Source: Halopelagius fulvigenes
Lineage (GTDB): Archaea; Halobacteriota; Halobacteria; Halobacteriales; Haloferacaceae
Direction: 5' to 3'
Length of the DNA stretch: 64,000 nucleotides
Assembly: GCF_042662625.1 (NCBI RefSeq)
Contig: NZ_JBHSXH010000009.1
Span: 372,001 to 436,000 of the forward strand
Shown here: one piece after another, positions 52,306 to 61,499 of the stretch
How the letters are laid out: every line of letters begins with the position of its first letter
Position numbering within the stretch: position 1 is the stretch's first letter
Notes under the pieces: model-generated
The model's database searches: none
Seen by the model: only the letters and a program-made list of their open reading frames with translations
Told to the model about the DNA's origin: nothing
Made by a program: the position numbers and the translations under genes

Positions 52306-53946
52306 TCAGACGCCGCCGAGGTCCGAGACGGCGGCCATCAGTTCGTCCGGCGTCGTCGCCGACGCCTCCTCGTCGCCGAGTCGGACGACCGCTTCGCCCT
52401 CCGGCGCGTCCGCGTCGGGGAGCACCACCTTCTCGTGGTCGGCGACGCGCATCGCCGCCCTGTGGAGGTCCGACCCCGCGGGCGCGCCGACTTCGACGAC
52501 GAGCGTCGAGTGCGTCAGTCGCGCGGCGACCGATCCGTAGCCGGCGACTTGGACGCCGATGCGGTCCCACGCGCCGCCGAACGCCGCGATAGCGTCGTGG
52601 GCGGCGTCCTCGTATCGGTCCTCGCCCGTCACCGCCGCGAGGTCGAGTAGCGCGTCGGCCATCTCGACGTTGCCGTCGAGGGGTCGAAGCGGCTTGTCGA
52701 GGAGTCCCACGTCCGTCACGGGGCCGTCGAGGAACGCGCCGCCCGGTTCCTGCAGTTCGTCGATGGCCACGTCGGCGACGCTCCGGGCGGTTTCGAGCGC
52801 ATCCCGGTCGCCGACGACCTGTCGGGCGCGGACGAACGCGGAGACGGCGCGCGCGTGGTCCTCCAGCAGGTGCGACTCGCCCGACTCCTCGCTCGCGCGG
52901 TAGTGGGTGACGACGCCGTCCTCGACGAGCGACGACTCCACGTAGTCCAGCGCGCGGCGGGCGTAGTCCGTCGCCCTCTCGTCGTCGGTGTAGGCGGCGA
53001 ACGTCAGCAACGCGTCCGCGGCGAGGGCGTTCGCGCCCGCGTACGCGGTGAGGTCGCGCCGCGGTCCGGTCTCCTCGCCGCGCGCCTCGGCGTCGTCGCC
53101 GTCGTAGTAGTCGGACCCCTCCGCGGGGCCGAGACTCCCGCCGAAGGCCGCGCCGTTCCAGAGGCTCTCGGCGAGGAAATCGAGCGTCCGACGGACCGGC
53201 CCGAGGAACTCCTCGTCGCCGGTGTAGAGGTAGCCGTTGGCGAAGGCACGACAGAGCGCCGCGTTCGAGTCGAGCAGTTTCTCGTGGTGCGGGTCGGTCC
53301 AGTCCGGCGCGTCGGCGTACCGGAAGAAGCCCCCCTCCACGTCGTCGAACAGCGACTCCCGAATCGCGCCGAGCGTCTCCAACCCCTGTTCGCGGGCGCG
53401 TTTCAGCGCGAACTCGATGGTGCGGGGCATCGGGAACTTCGCGCCGTCGCCCCACCCGGCGAAGCGGTGGTCGTACTTATCGTCGAGTTGCCCTGCGAGG
53501 TGTTCCTCGATTCGCGCCGTCACCTCGCCCGCGGGCGTCGGCTTCCCGGCGAGTGCGCGGGGGATGCGCCCCGCCTCCGACCCCTTCTCGGTCCAGAGGT
53601 CGCGGACCTTCTCGAGCACCTGCCGCATCCCGTCGGGGCCGAGGTACGTCGCTCCGGTCAGGAGGTCGCCGCTCGGCGTGAGAAACACCGTCGAGGGGAA
53701 CCCGCCCATGTTGTACCGCTCTCGCACCCGCGGGTGGCGGTCCACGTCCACCCGGACGGGGACGAACCCGTCGTTGACGTTGGCGGCGATTCGCGGTTCC
53801 GCGTACGTCTCGACGTCCATCTCGTGACAGCCGTCGCACCACGTCGCGGTCAGAGACAGCAACACCGGCTTCTCGGCCGTCCGCGCCTCCTCGAACGCGT
53901 CGGGTCCCCACCTGCGCCACTCGACCCGCGTCTGGTCGTCTGCCAT
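52306..53946 (-). CDS. Thioredoxin-domain / DUF255-type (YyaL-SPATA20-like) protein
   Basis: 546-residue protein with an N-terminal thioredoxin-like domain carrying CxxC at 37-40 (TATWCDGCHEM) and MGGFPSTVFLTP, followed by an (alpha/alpha)6-barrel-like region (GGFFRYADAPDWTDPHHEKLLDS region). This is the DUF255/YyaL family, but about 100 residues shorter than bacterial forms. Role unproven. ATG at 53946 has a CTTACC box about 27 nt upstream; the long upstream frame to 54225 overlaps fxsA and is not supported. Confidence 0.9.
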   Translation of the reverse strand: MADDQTRVEWRRWGPDAFEEARTAEKPVLLSLTATWCDGCHEMDVETYAEPRIAANVNDGFVPVRVDVDRHPRVRERYNMGGFPSTVFLTPSGDLLTGATYLGPDGMRQVLEKVRDLWTEKGSEAGRIPRALAGKPTPAGEVTARIEEHLAGQLDDKYDHRFAGWGDGAKFPMPRTIEFALKRAREQGLETLGAIRESLFDDVEGGFFRYADAPDWTDPHHEKLLDSNAALCRAFANGYLYTGDEEFLGPVRRTLDFLAESLWNGAAFGGSLGPAEGSDYYDGDDAEARGEETGPRRDLTAYAGANALAADALLTFAAYTDDERATDYARRALDYVESSLVEDGVVTHYRASEESGESHLLEDHARAVSAFVRARQVVGDRDALETARSVADVAIDELQEPGGAFLDGPVTDVGLLDKPLRPLDGNVEMADALLDLAAVTGEDRYEDAAHDAIAAFGGAWDRIGVQVAGYGSVAARLTHSTLVVEVGAPAGSDLHRAAMRVADHEKVVLPDADAPEGEAVVRLGDEEASATTPDELMAAVSDLGGV

Positions 53947-54045
53947 GTGTCGCTCTCGGGGAGCGCGTGGGGTAAGCCCTTCGAGGTACGGTGACGACTC
54001 CCGAACGTCACAAGGGCTTTGAACGGTGGCCGAAAATAACCCCCC

Positions 54046-54528
54046 ATGCAGACGCGCTGGGTCATCGCGATTCTCCTCGCGATACCGCTGGCCGACACGT
54101 TGCTCCTCGTCCCCGTGGCCAACGCCATCGGGTTCGCCGCGACGGTACTGCTGGTCGTCCTCACCGGCCTCGTCGGCATGCTCCTCGTCCGCGCGGAGGG
54201 GCGGCACACGATTTCGAGGCTCCAACAGAAGGTGGCGACCGGCGGCCTGCCGACGAACGAACTGATGGACGGCGGCTTGCTCATCGCCGCGGGCGCGTTC
54301 CTCCTCACGCCGGGCATCGTCACGGACATCTTGGGCTTCATGCTGGCGCTTCCGCTGACGCGATACCCCATCCGCGAGGCGCTGAAGCGCTACGTGGTGA
54401 AGCCCTACATCGAGAAACAGACCGACGGGTTCGTCTCCGGCGGCGTCTGGACGGGCGGCTACCCCGACGACGACGTCATCGACTTAGACCCCGAGAGCTA
54501 CGGCCGCCGCGACGACGACAATTCGTAA
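54046..54528 (+). CDS. fxsA: FxsA-family membrane protein
   Basis: 160-residue FxsA-like membrane protein with three to four helices. The family signature PLADTLLLVPVANAIGF and GAFLLTPGIVTDILGFML is clear; an acidic soluble tail follows. The E. coli member affects exclusion of phage T7 when overproduced; the normal role is unclear. It precedes tRNA-Ile. Confidence 0.9.
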   Translation: MQTRWVIAILLAIPLADTLLLVPVANAIGFAATVLLVVLTGLVGMLLVRAEGRHTISRLQQKVATGGLPTNELMDGGLLIAAGAFLLTPGIVTDILGFMLALPLTRYPIREALKRYVVKPYIEKQTDGFVSGGVWTGGYPDDDVIDLDPESYGRRDDDNS

Positions 54529-54598
54529 CACGGCACGCTGTCGCCCCGAAAGGAAACCCTTAAACTCGACACCGGACAACGACTGAATGCGCTCACCT

Positions 54599-54672
54599 GG
54601 GCCAATAGCTCAGTCAGGTTGAGCGCTCGGCTGATAACCGGGAGGTCCGCGGTTCAAATCCGCGTTGGCCCA
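54599..54672 (+). tRNA. tRNA-Ile (GAU anticodon)
   Basis: 74-nt cloverleaf. Acceptor arms GGGCCAA (54599-54605) and TTGGCCC (54665-54671) with discriminator A. The anticodon stem CTCGG/CCGGG surrounds the loop CTGATAA with GAT at 54633-54635. No intron. A TTAAAC box about 28 nt upstream supports its own promoter. It is the likely former attachment site of the remnants that follow. Confidence 0.93.
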
Positions 54673-54826
54673 CTCTCAACGCGCACGGTGCGTTGCCGTG
54701 CCGTTTCGCGGGCTGAAAACTCCCCAGCCACCTAACTTCGTTCGTAACTATCCTGAATAGAACCCTCTGTCTTCGGTGATTTGAATCGCAGAACGAACGC
54801 GGGGCACCGCAGTCGTGCGCTTTCGT

Positions 54827-54901
54827 TTGGCCGAGAATCGGTGAACCGATTACCTCCCGGTTATCAGCCGAGCACTCAACCAGACTGACAGACTCTGGCC
54901 C
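54827..54901 (-). pseudogene. Degenerate inverted tRNA-Ile-like copy
   Basis: On the minus strand this 75-nt stretch aligns with tRNA-Ile(GAU): both share GGGCC at the 5' end, and a block of about 30 nt around the anticodon (GGTTGAG-GCTCGGCTGATAACCGGGAGGT, one mismatch). The T arm (ATCGG TTCA CCGAT, loop too short) and acceptor 3' strand do not match, so it is unlikely to make a working tRNA. It sits 155 nt after the intact tRNA in the opposite direction. Confidence 0.75.
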
Positions 54902-54992
54902 GTATTGAGCGCGACAGAACGGCGGCAGAGGAAAGCAGTTCTCGCACAACCGAAATTAGGAGATGGGAAAGTAGTAGGTGTAAAACGACCAA

Positions 54993-55454
54993 TTACCGCC
55001 GAAGGATAATTAGTCTATTATCTTTAATGACTGCTAACCGAAACTGCTGGAGGGACCGAATTACTTTGACGAATTCACCGGGGTCAATCGGCTTTTTCAG
55101 AACTGCGTCCTCATCCGCGTCGTGGTCGAGGTCACGGGATTCGATTAGTTCTTCGCTTACTCCAGTCAACACGATAACGGGGACATGATTCAGTTCGGAG
55201 TGGTGTTTAATTTCGTGAAGCACATCTTCGCCGTCTCCTTTCGGCAGGTTCAGGTCGAGTAGTACAATGTCCGGTCGGGGAGCGTCCTCGTACTCTCCGC
55301 GTTGATAGATGAAGTCGAACGCCGCTTGGCCGTCGGCAACTGTGTGGAGTGCATTCGCTATATTGCCGTCCGAGAATGCTTCTTCTATGAGGCGAACGTC
55401 ACCGAGGTTGTCTTCTACCAGCAGTATGACCGCCTCTGACGGCCCATTTTCCAT
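54993..55454 (-). CDS. Single-domain response regulator (Rcp1-like)
   Basis: 153-residue lone receiver protein. Acidic pair Glu14/Asp15, phospho-acceptor Asp67 (VLLDLNLPKGDGE), Thr97 and Lys120 are intact. Insertions and loops resemble the Rcp1/phytochrome-linked receivers common on haloarchaeal plasmids. The gene is AT-richer than the core genes. A CTTAAATT box 27 nt upstream supports the ATG. Placed between the pseudo-tRNA and an integrase remnant, so it is probably cargo of a decayed element. Confidence 0.88.
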   Translation of the reverse strand: MENGPSEAVILLVEDNLGDVRLIEEAFSDGNIANALHTVADGQAAFDFIYQRGEYEDAPRPDIVLLDLNLPKGDGEDVLHEIKHHSELNHVPVIVLTGVSEELIESRDLDHDADEDAVLKKPIDPGEFVKVIRSLQQFRLAVIKDNRLIILRR

Positions 55455-55630
55455 AATGCGACAATATGCGTTGACGAATTTAAGCGTTCGGCGAGGTGTG
55501 TAATAAGCGTAGTTTCAGGTCTTCAGTATTAGTTGTCGCTGTTAATTGGTTAGTCAGTAAGCACCCTTGCCTATCAAACAGGAAGGTACCGTTTTCAATA
55601 TCTGTTCACCGTCTAAGAGGGTAGGACTCC

Positions 55631-55906
55631 TTACAAGTTATCCAGATACCCTCTCCTCTGTTCAGCCTTGTCTTTCTCGGAGCGTCGGTCGTAGTGTGCT
55701 TCCAGTACGTCCAGCCCCACGTTCATCCTATCGCTCACAATCGTCTCGGGTACGTCCTTAGAGAGGAAGTGCGTGATTGCCCCTCGTCGGAGCGTGTGAG
55801 GACTGACGCTCGACGGACGCTTGCTCGCCGTATTGGGCTCTATTGCTTTGCAGGAATCCTGCTCTCTATTCGAGAAGCACGGAGCACGAGAGAAGTGTGT
55901 CGTCAC
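55631..55906 (-). pseudogene. C-terminal remnant of a tyrosine integrase
   Basis: The last about 75 residues match haloarchaeal phage-type integrases: SVSPHTLRRGAITHFLSKDV with the box II His and Arg, then VSDRMNVGLDVLEAHYDRRS with the Tyr nucleophile. The N-terminal core-binding domain and most of the catalytic domain are missing, so the gene is dead. Sequence before about residue 18 does not look homologous. Its place after tRNA-Ile suggests the decayed end of an element that integrated there. Confidence 0.8.
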
Positions 55907-55962
55907 CGCGGAAGCGTTCTCCTCGGATTATCTTTATGTATTGTCAAATTATCTGTGAGAGT

Positions 55963-57144
55963 ATGACACAGTACGCCTCGCGGCGGAGTGTGCTGAAGGC
56001 CATCGGTGCACTCGGGACCGCTTCCGGCGCGATAGGTACCGTAAGCGGCCGCGGGAAACCGACTTCCGCGCGATACGCCACGTTCAACGTCGTCGATTTG
56101 GGCACGGAGCAGGTTCAGGAACCCGGCGACGCGCAGGCGGAGGCGGCCGCCCGCATCATCCAAGAGGTACGCCCGGACGTGCTCGTCCTCAACGAACTCG
56201 CGAACAACCTACAGGAGGGCGACCGGACGGGGCAAACCAACGTGGACGCCTTCGTCGAGAACTACCTCAGCGTCCCGCAACGAGACGATTTGGAGGGCAT
56301 CGACTACCCGTACACCCTCCAACCCGAGAGCAACACCGGCGTCCTCCCGGCGGAGGAGTACGACTTCAACAAGGACGGGCGGGCGGGCAAACGCCCCGGC
56401 GACGCCTTCGGATTCGGGCGGTATCCCGGTCACTACGCGTTCGCCGTCGCGAGTCGGTACCCCTTCGACGAGGGGGCCGTCCGCACGTTTCGGGAGTTCC
56501 TGTGGGCGGACATGCCGGGGAACCTTATTCCGGTCGAGGGCGACGACGGCGTCCAGACGGACGACATCTACCTGACGGAGGCGGAGTTGGACGTGTACCG
56601 CCTCTCCTCGAAGACGCACGTGGACGTGCCGTTCGAAATCGACGGCGAGACCGTCCACGGCCTCTTCTCGCACCCGACGCCGCCGGTGTTCGACGGCGAC
56701 AATAACTTCAACGGTCGGTGGAACCACGACGAGATACGCTTCTTCGCGGACTACGTCGCGGGCGCGGACTACATCTACGACGACGACGGAACGGAGGGCG
56801 GCCTCGACGCCGACGCCGCGTACGTCCTGATGGGCGATATGAACGCCGGAGTAGCGGGCGACCGACCGCTCGACCCGGCGAGGAAGTACTTCTTGGAGAA
56901 CGACGACTTCCAGACCCACAAACTCCCCACGAGTCCGGGCGGCGCCCAACGGGGGAACCGCTACGCGACGGCCACCTTCGGCGGCGGGTCGAAGGTCGAT
57001 TGGGTCCTGCCCTCGCCCGACCTCTCGCTCCGGTCGTCGTCGGTGGTCTGGCCGAGCACGGAGGCGACGAAGCGCGGACTCGGCGACGACGTGCGGACGG
57101 CGTCGGACCACCGGATGGTCTGGGCTGACATCGCCAGCGAGTGA
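55963..57144 (+). CDS. Tat-exported endonuclease/exonuclease/phosphatase (EEP) family protein
   Basis: 393-residue EEP-domain hydrolase with a twin-arginine signal (ASRRSVLKAIG, residues 5-15) and Gly-rich h-region, so probably exported folded. EEP motifs include ATFNVVDLG, LVLNELANN with the metal Glu, YVLMGDMNAG and TASDHRMVWA with the catalytic His. It may act on external nucleic acids, phospholipids or inositol phosphates; substrate unknown. ATG at 55963 is selected because a TTTATG box is 28 nt upstream, and it begins at the Tat signal. Confidence 0.88.
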   Translation: MTQYASRRSVLKAIGALGTASGAIGTVSGRGKPTSARYATFNVVDLGTEQVQEPGDAQAEAAARIIQEVRPDVLVLNELANNLQEGDRTGQTNVDAFVENYLSVPQRDDLEGIDYPYTLQPESNTGVLPAEEYDFNKDGRAGKRPGDAFGFGRYPGHYAFAVASRYPFDEGAVRTFREFLWADMPGNLIPVEGDDGVQTDDIYLTEAELDVYRLSSKTHVDVPFEIDGETVHGLFSHPTPPVFDGDNNFNGRWNHDEIRFFADYVAGADYIYDDDGTEGGLDADAAYVLMGDMNAGVAGDRPLDPARKYFLENDDFQTHKLPTSPGGAQRGNRYATATFGGGSKVDWVLPSPDLSLRSSSVVWPSTEATKRGLGDDVRTASDHRMVWADIASE

Positions 57145-57167
57145 GCCGCTAGCTCGTTCGACACCGC

Positions 57168-58460
57168 CTAGTCGTTTTCGCCGGCGTCGGTGAACGGGGC
57201 GAGGAGCGAGCGACGGGCGGCGACCGTCTCCTCGACCTGCGTCCAGACGAGGAAGAAGCCGAGGACCGCGAGGGCGGACCCGAAGGCGAAGGGGACGGCG
57301 AAGCCGAACGAGACGAGGAACCCCGAAGCGAGCGGGCCGAGGGCGATGCCGAACCCGAAGGCCATCGTCAGCACCGACAGCGTCCCTCCCGAGCGTCCTG
57401 CGGGCGCGAGGTCACCCGCGAGGGCGAGTGCGGGCGCGAAGACCATCGCCCCGGCGACGCCTTGGGCGAACCGCGCGCCGAACATCAGCCACGGGTCGAG
57501 GATGACGCCCTGAACGAACGTCGTCGGGACGAGAAGCGCCATCCCGAGGACGATGAACGGCTTGCGGCCGAAGAAGTCCGTCGCCCGGCCGACGGGGACT
57601 TGGAGGAGAATCTGCGCGAGGACGAACGCCGCGAACTGGAGGCCGAACATCGTCGCGCCCTGCGCGAGTCGCTCGTTGACTATCTCGCCGAGGGTCGCGA
57701 ACAGGGCGATGCCGACGGCCATGAAGAAACTGGCGACGCCGAGCGTGAATACCGGGTCGAGCACGCCCCGACCCGACCGGTCGAAGACGGAGAGGTCGAG
57801 GGAGTCGCCGGCGTCGGTCGCGGGAACCTCCGGGTCGCGGACGAGCACCGAGACGAGGGCGAAACTCAGGGTGGCCGTCAGCGTCGCGATGTAGAAGGCG
57901 GCGTCGAAGCCGCTCATCGAGAGCGACGTCGCCCCGACGTCGAAGGCGTACGGGCCGGCGGAGACGACGGCACCGGCGGCGATCGGACCGACGCCGAACC
58001 CCACCAGCCGGAAGGTGTTGTACGTCCCCATGTTCCCGCCCCGGTTCGACTCCGACGCGAGGTCGTTGACGAGGGCGACGGTTGTCGGGATTATCAGCGC
58101 GCCCGCGACGCCTTGGACGACGCGGAGTCCGACGAGGTGCCAGTACGCGGAGGCGAACGAGTAGGAGAAGCTGGCGACGCCGATGAGCACCAGCCCGACG
58201 AGGACGAATATCTTCCGGCGACCGGCGCGGTCCGACAGCCGACCGGTGAACGGCTGCAACGGGCTGTTGACCAAGCCGAAGAGCGAGAGGATGATACCCG
58301 TAATCGCCACCTCCGGCAACCCGAGCGTCGCCCCGGAGACGTACTCGCTGCCGATGAAAAGCGGCAGGACGACGACCAGAAACGAGTTGCCGACCGACTC
58401 GGTCATCCGCGCCACGGCCAGCGCGAGCACCTGCGGGTCGACGCCGAGGCGGTCCGCCAT
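57168..58460 (-). CDS. MFS transporter
   Basis: 430-residue, 12-helix major facilitator. Motif A-like SDRAGRRKIFVLVG follows helix 2, with a counterpart ATDFFGRKPFIVLG in the second half, and RVVQGVAGALIIP in helix 4. The drug-exporter-like branch is likely; substrate unknown. ATG at 58460 has GGTGAG about 11 nt upstream; GTG at 58499 and TTG at 58520 are alternatives. Confidence 0.88.
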   Translation of the reverse strand: MADRLGVDPQVLALAVARMTESVGNSFLVVVLPLFIGSEYVSGATLGLPEVAITGIILSLFGLVNSPLQPFTGRLSDRAGRRKIFVLVGLVLIGVASFSYSFASAYWHLVGLRVVQGVAGALIIPTTVALVNDLASESNRGGNMGTYNTFRLVGFGVGPIAAGAVVSAGPYAFDVGATSLSMSGFDAAFYIATLTATLSFALVSVLVRDPEVPATDAGDSLDLSVFDRSGRGVLDPVFTLGVASFFMAVGIALFATLGEIVNERLAQGATMFGLQFAAFVLAQILLQVPVGRATDFFGRKPFIVLGMALLVPTTFVQGVILDPWLMFGARFAQGVAGAMVFAPALALAGDLAPAGRSGGTLSVLTMAFGFGIALGPLASGFLVSFGFAVPFAFGSALAVLGFFLVWTQVEETVAARRSLLAPFTDAGEND

Positions 58461-58654
58461 CAGTCGTGACTCACCGCTTTCGAGACGGTCATTGGTCACT
58501 CGGAGGGCGTCGTCGGCCAATACTGTTGTGACCGCCGTCGGACGCTCGTGTCGCGGGAGCGGGTAGCCGTTTTCGCCTCCCGTACTGGCCGCGTCGCACA
58601 GACTCCACCTCGGCCGGGCACATCCCTTTTACTCCCGGACGGAGTATCGCCCGT

Positions 58655-58804
58655 GTGTCAGACCAGCAAGACCAACACGGTAGGCCGTTGTTCGCTTGCG
58701 GGAAGTGTTCGATAGTCTACGCGCGGTTCGACCCGCCGGGCGAGTGCCGCGTCTGCGGACACGACTCGTTCACCGAGGTACAGGTGCAAAGCCGGCCGTT
58801 CTGA
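58655..58804 (+). CDS. Small zinc-ribbon (rubrerythrin-like) protein
   Basis: 49-residue protein, GTG start. CGKC at 15-18 and CRVC at 31-34 form a compact zinc ribbon like the rubrerythrin-like small proteins of haloarchaea. A CTTTTAC box 26 nt upstream supports a leaderless start. It is below the usual gene-finding length and easily missed. Confidence 0.75.
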   Translation: MSDQQDQHGRPLFACGKCSIVYARFDPPGECRVCGHDSFTEVQVQSRPF

Positions 58805-58889
58805 GGTCGCCGCGCACCGTCGGCCGCGTTCGTCTTCCGCTCTCTGCCCTCTCCGCCCGACAGACGACGGGCGACCCCCGCGTTCGACG

Positions 58890-59483
58890 TTAGAACTGCC
58901 GTTCGAACTCCACGGGGTCGGACACCGTGTAGTACGGCCCGCCGAGGCGGCCGACGGTGTCCACCTTCGTCATGTCTCTCTTCCCGTCGGTCAGCACCTC
59001 GTCGGCGACGTGGACGTACCGCACCTCGCCGAGGACCATCAGTCGGTCGTGAACCTCCATCGAGTCGTACAGCGTACACTCCATCGTGACGACGGCGTCG
59101 GCGACGCGCGAGGGTTCGATCCGCCGGCAGTCGGCGCGTTCGACGCCCGCGAGGTCGAACTCGCTCTCCCCCGGCGGGAGGCGTTCAGACGTGCGATCCA
59201 TCCGCTCTAACAGGGGTTCGGTGACGACGTTCACGGCGAACTCTCCGGTTTCGAGGGCGTTCCACGCGGTGTCCTTCAGGCCGCCGTTGTCCTCGTTCGG
59301 ACTGGTGAACAGCACCACCGGTCGCTCCGACGAGACGTGGTTGTAGGAACTGAACGGCGCGAGGTTGTCCGCGCCGTCTTCGTCCGCTGTGCTTATCCAC
59401 GCTATCGGCCGCGGGGTGACGGCGCTCTTTAACAGGCGCGCGTTCTCCCGGGGCGTCGCGTCCGCCACGTCGAACTCTGTCAT
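58890..59483 (-). CDS. Flavin reductase-like domain protein
   Basis: 197-residue FMN-binding split-barrel protein of the flavin-reductase family. Family signs: SAVTPRPIAWISTAD, APFSSYNHVSSERPVVLF and GEFAVNVVTEPL. It probably reduces flavin or supplies a partner oxygenase. No partner is adjacent. Confidence 0.9.
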   Translation of the reverse strand: MTEFDVADATPRENARLLKSAVTPRPIAWISTADEDGADNLAPFSSYNHVSSERPVVLFTSPNEDNGGLKDTAWNALETGEFAVNVVTEPLLERMDRTSERLPPGESEFDLAGVERADCRRIEPSRVADAVVTMECTLYDSMEVHDRLMVLGEVRYVHVADEVLTDGKRDMTKVDTVGRLGGPYYTVSDPVEFERQF

Positions 59484-59661
59484 CCACTACCACACCGCCG
59501 CCGCCCCGTCTGAAGCGTCGGGTCGCCGCCGCTCTCTCCGCGTTCCGACGGTTCCGGCGGTTTCGACGCGTCTCGGCACCGGAGTCGCAGTCCCTGCGGA
59601 CGAGACTCCGAATCTGACGACGGGGCCGACATTCATCGCCGAGAGCCGTCGTGTGTACCGC

Positions 59662-61200
59662 ATGACATCACCGAGAGCCGTGGTAACGTTCGTCGTCGTC
59701 CTCTCCCTCGTCGTCGCGGGGTGCGTCGGACAGGGAAGCACCGCGGCGGCCCCCGAGGACGCGGTGACGACGCCGTCCGCGGCGACGAACGCGCCGACGG
59801 ACGCGCCGGCGGCGACGGACGGTTCGACGCCAAGTGCAACGCCGTCGTCGTCCGCGGCCGGCGGGAACGGGAGCCTCGAAGTCCACTTCATCAACGTCGG
59901 GCAGGGTTCGAGCGTCCTCGTCGTCTCGCCGTCGGGGGAGACGATGCTGATAGACTCCGGCGACTGGCGCGACGACGGTGAAGACGTGTTGCGGTACCTC
60001 GAACGGCAGAACGTCTCGCGCATCGACCACCTCGTCACCACGCACGCCGACGCCGACCACATCGGCGGGCACGCGGCGGTCATCGAGCACTACGAGACCG
60101 AAAAGGGCGGCGTGGGGGCGGTGTACGACCCCGGAATCCCCGCCGCGTCGGCGACGTACGAGCGCTACCTCGACGCGGTGGAACGGCACGACGTTCCGCT
60201 GTACGAGGTCGCCGCGAACGACACGATACCGTTCGCGGGGGTCAACGCCACGGTTCTCGCGCCGCCCGAGTCGCCGCTCGCCGAGGGCGACAGAAACGAG
60301 AACAGCGTCGTCCTCTCGATACGGAACGACTCGCGGTCGCCCGGGTTCCTCCTCCCCGGAGACGCCGAGAACGACGGCGAGGCGTACCTCACTCGGCAGT
60401 ACGAGGAGCGACTGAACGCGACCGTACTGCAGGCCGGTCACCACGGCAGTCGGTCGAGTACGAGCGACGCGCTCCTCGACGAGAGTTCGCCGCGCGTCGC
60501 CGTCGTCTCCAGCGCCTACGACTCCCGGTACGGTCACCCGCACAACGAGACGCTCGGGAGACTCGCCTCGCGGTCGATTCCCACCTACTGGACAGCCACC
60601 CACGGGAACGTCGTCCTCGTGGAGGACGGCGACGAACTCGTCGTGAAGACGCAGCAGAACGCGACGACGAACCCCCTCGAACTGCGCTCGGCACCGCCGG
60701 TCGAACCCGGAACGGGGCCGAACGTCACGGAACGCAGTCGCCTCTCCCTCTCGACTGGGGGCGACGGAGACGGGACGACAACTCCCGCGGACACCGCGAC
60801 GCCGACAGAATCTCCGACGCCGACGCCCACCGCGACGCCGACGCCCACTCCCGCACCGTCCGACTCGGCGTCGATTTCGCTCGCCGAGGTCAACGCCGAC
60901 GCGGCCGGAGACGAGAACGAGAACCTCGACGACGAGTACGTCGTGTTCAGAAACACCGGCGACTCGGCGGCGGACCTCTCGGGGTGGACGGTCGAGGACG
61001 CGGCGGGTCACACCTACGCGTTCCCGGAGGGGTTCACCCTCGGCGCGGGCGAGAGCGTCACCCTCCGCACCGGAACCGACGAGGACACCGAAACCGACCT
61101 GTACTGGGGATCCCAACGCGCCGTTTGGAACAACGGCGGCGACACCGTCACGCTGAGAGACGAGTCGGGGGCCGTCGTCTTCGAGGAGGCGTACCCGTGA
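59662..61200 (+). CDS. Surface lipoprotein with ComEC-like MBL domain and lamin-tail domain
   Basis: 512-residue exported protein. A lipobox VVAGC puts Cys21 as lipid anchor, followed by a Thr/Pro/Ser-rich spacer. Residues about 70-330 form a ComEC/Rec2-type metallo-beta-lactamase domain (VHFINVGQGSSVLV, THADADHIGGH with His128, Asp130, Asp132, His133, later AGHHGSRSST). A second Thr-Pro linker (about 370-400) leads to a lamin-tail (LTD) domain (FRNTGDSAADLSGWTVED). No ComEC channel is present. A cell-surface nuclease or phosphodiesterase role is inferred. The stop overlaps the DUF3006 gene. Confidence 0.88.
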   Translation: MTSPRAVVTFVVVLSLVVAGCVGQGSTAAAPEDAVTTPSAATNAPTDAPAATDGSTPSATPSSSAAGGNGSLEVHFINVGQGSSVLVVSPSGETMLIDSGDWRDDGEDVLRYLERQNVSRIDHLVTTHADADHIGGHAAVIEHYETEKGGVGAVYDPGIPAASATYERYLDAVERHDVPLYEVAANDTIPFAGVNATVLAPPESPLAEGDRNENSVVLSIRNDSRSPGFLLPGDAENDGEAYLTRQYEERLNATVLQAGHHGSRSSTSDALLDESSPRVAVVSSAYDSRYGHPHNETLGRLASRSIPTYWTATHGNVVLVEDGDELVVKTQQNATTNPLELRSAPPVEPGTGPNVTERSRLSLSTGGDGDGTTTPADTATPTESPTPTPTATPTPTPAPSDSASISLAEVNADAAGDENENLDDEYVVFRNTGDSAADLSGWTVEDAAGHTYAFPEGFTLGAGESVTLRTGTDEDTETDLYWGSQRAVWNNGGDTVTLRDESGAVVFEEAYP

Positions 61201-61490
61201 CCGAACATATCTACACCGCCGTGTTGGACCGCTTCGAGGAGGAGAGCGCGGTCCTCCTCCTCGAACGAGAGGGGGAGGTCGTAGACGAGACGGTCGTCCC
61301 GCGGGCGATGCTGCCCGAGGCGGGCCGCCACCGAGACGCCGTCTTCGGCGTCTCCCTCGCCGACGAGGAGTCGATGGAGTTCAGATACGACCCCGACCGA
61401 ACGCGGGAGCGACGCGACGCGGCGCAGTCTCGGTTCGACCGACTCTCCCGGCGATTGGGCGACGAGGAGTCGGACTCCGACGAGGGGTAA
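61197..61490 (+). CDS. DUF3006 domain protein
   Basis: 97-residue protein with the DUF3006 pattern (YTAVLDRFEEESAVLLLERE, then a beta-strand run ending EFRYDP) and a charged helical end. Genes of this family often follow ComEC-like MBL genes; here GTG overlaps the lipoprotein stop by 4 nt. Function unknown, possibly a regulator or accessory of the MBL protein. Confidence 0.85.
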   Translation: MTEHIYTAVLDRFEEESAVLLLEREGEVVDETVVPRAMLPEAGRHRDAVFGVSLADEESMEFRYDPDRTRERRDAAQSRFDRLSRRLGDEESDSDEG

Positions 61491-61499
61491 CCGCGGTAG

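Noticed and set aside
54614..54949. Minus-strand ORF running across the tRNA-Ile gene
   Set aside because: The text GFEPRTSRLS is the usual antisense translation of a tRNA, not a protein.
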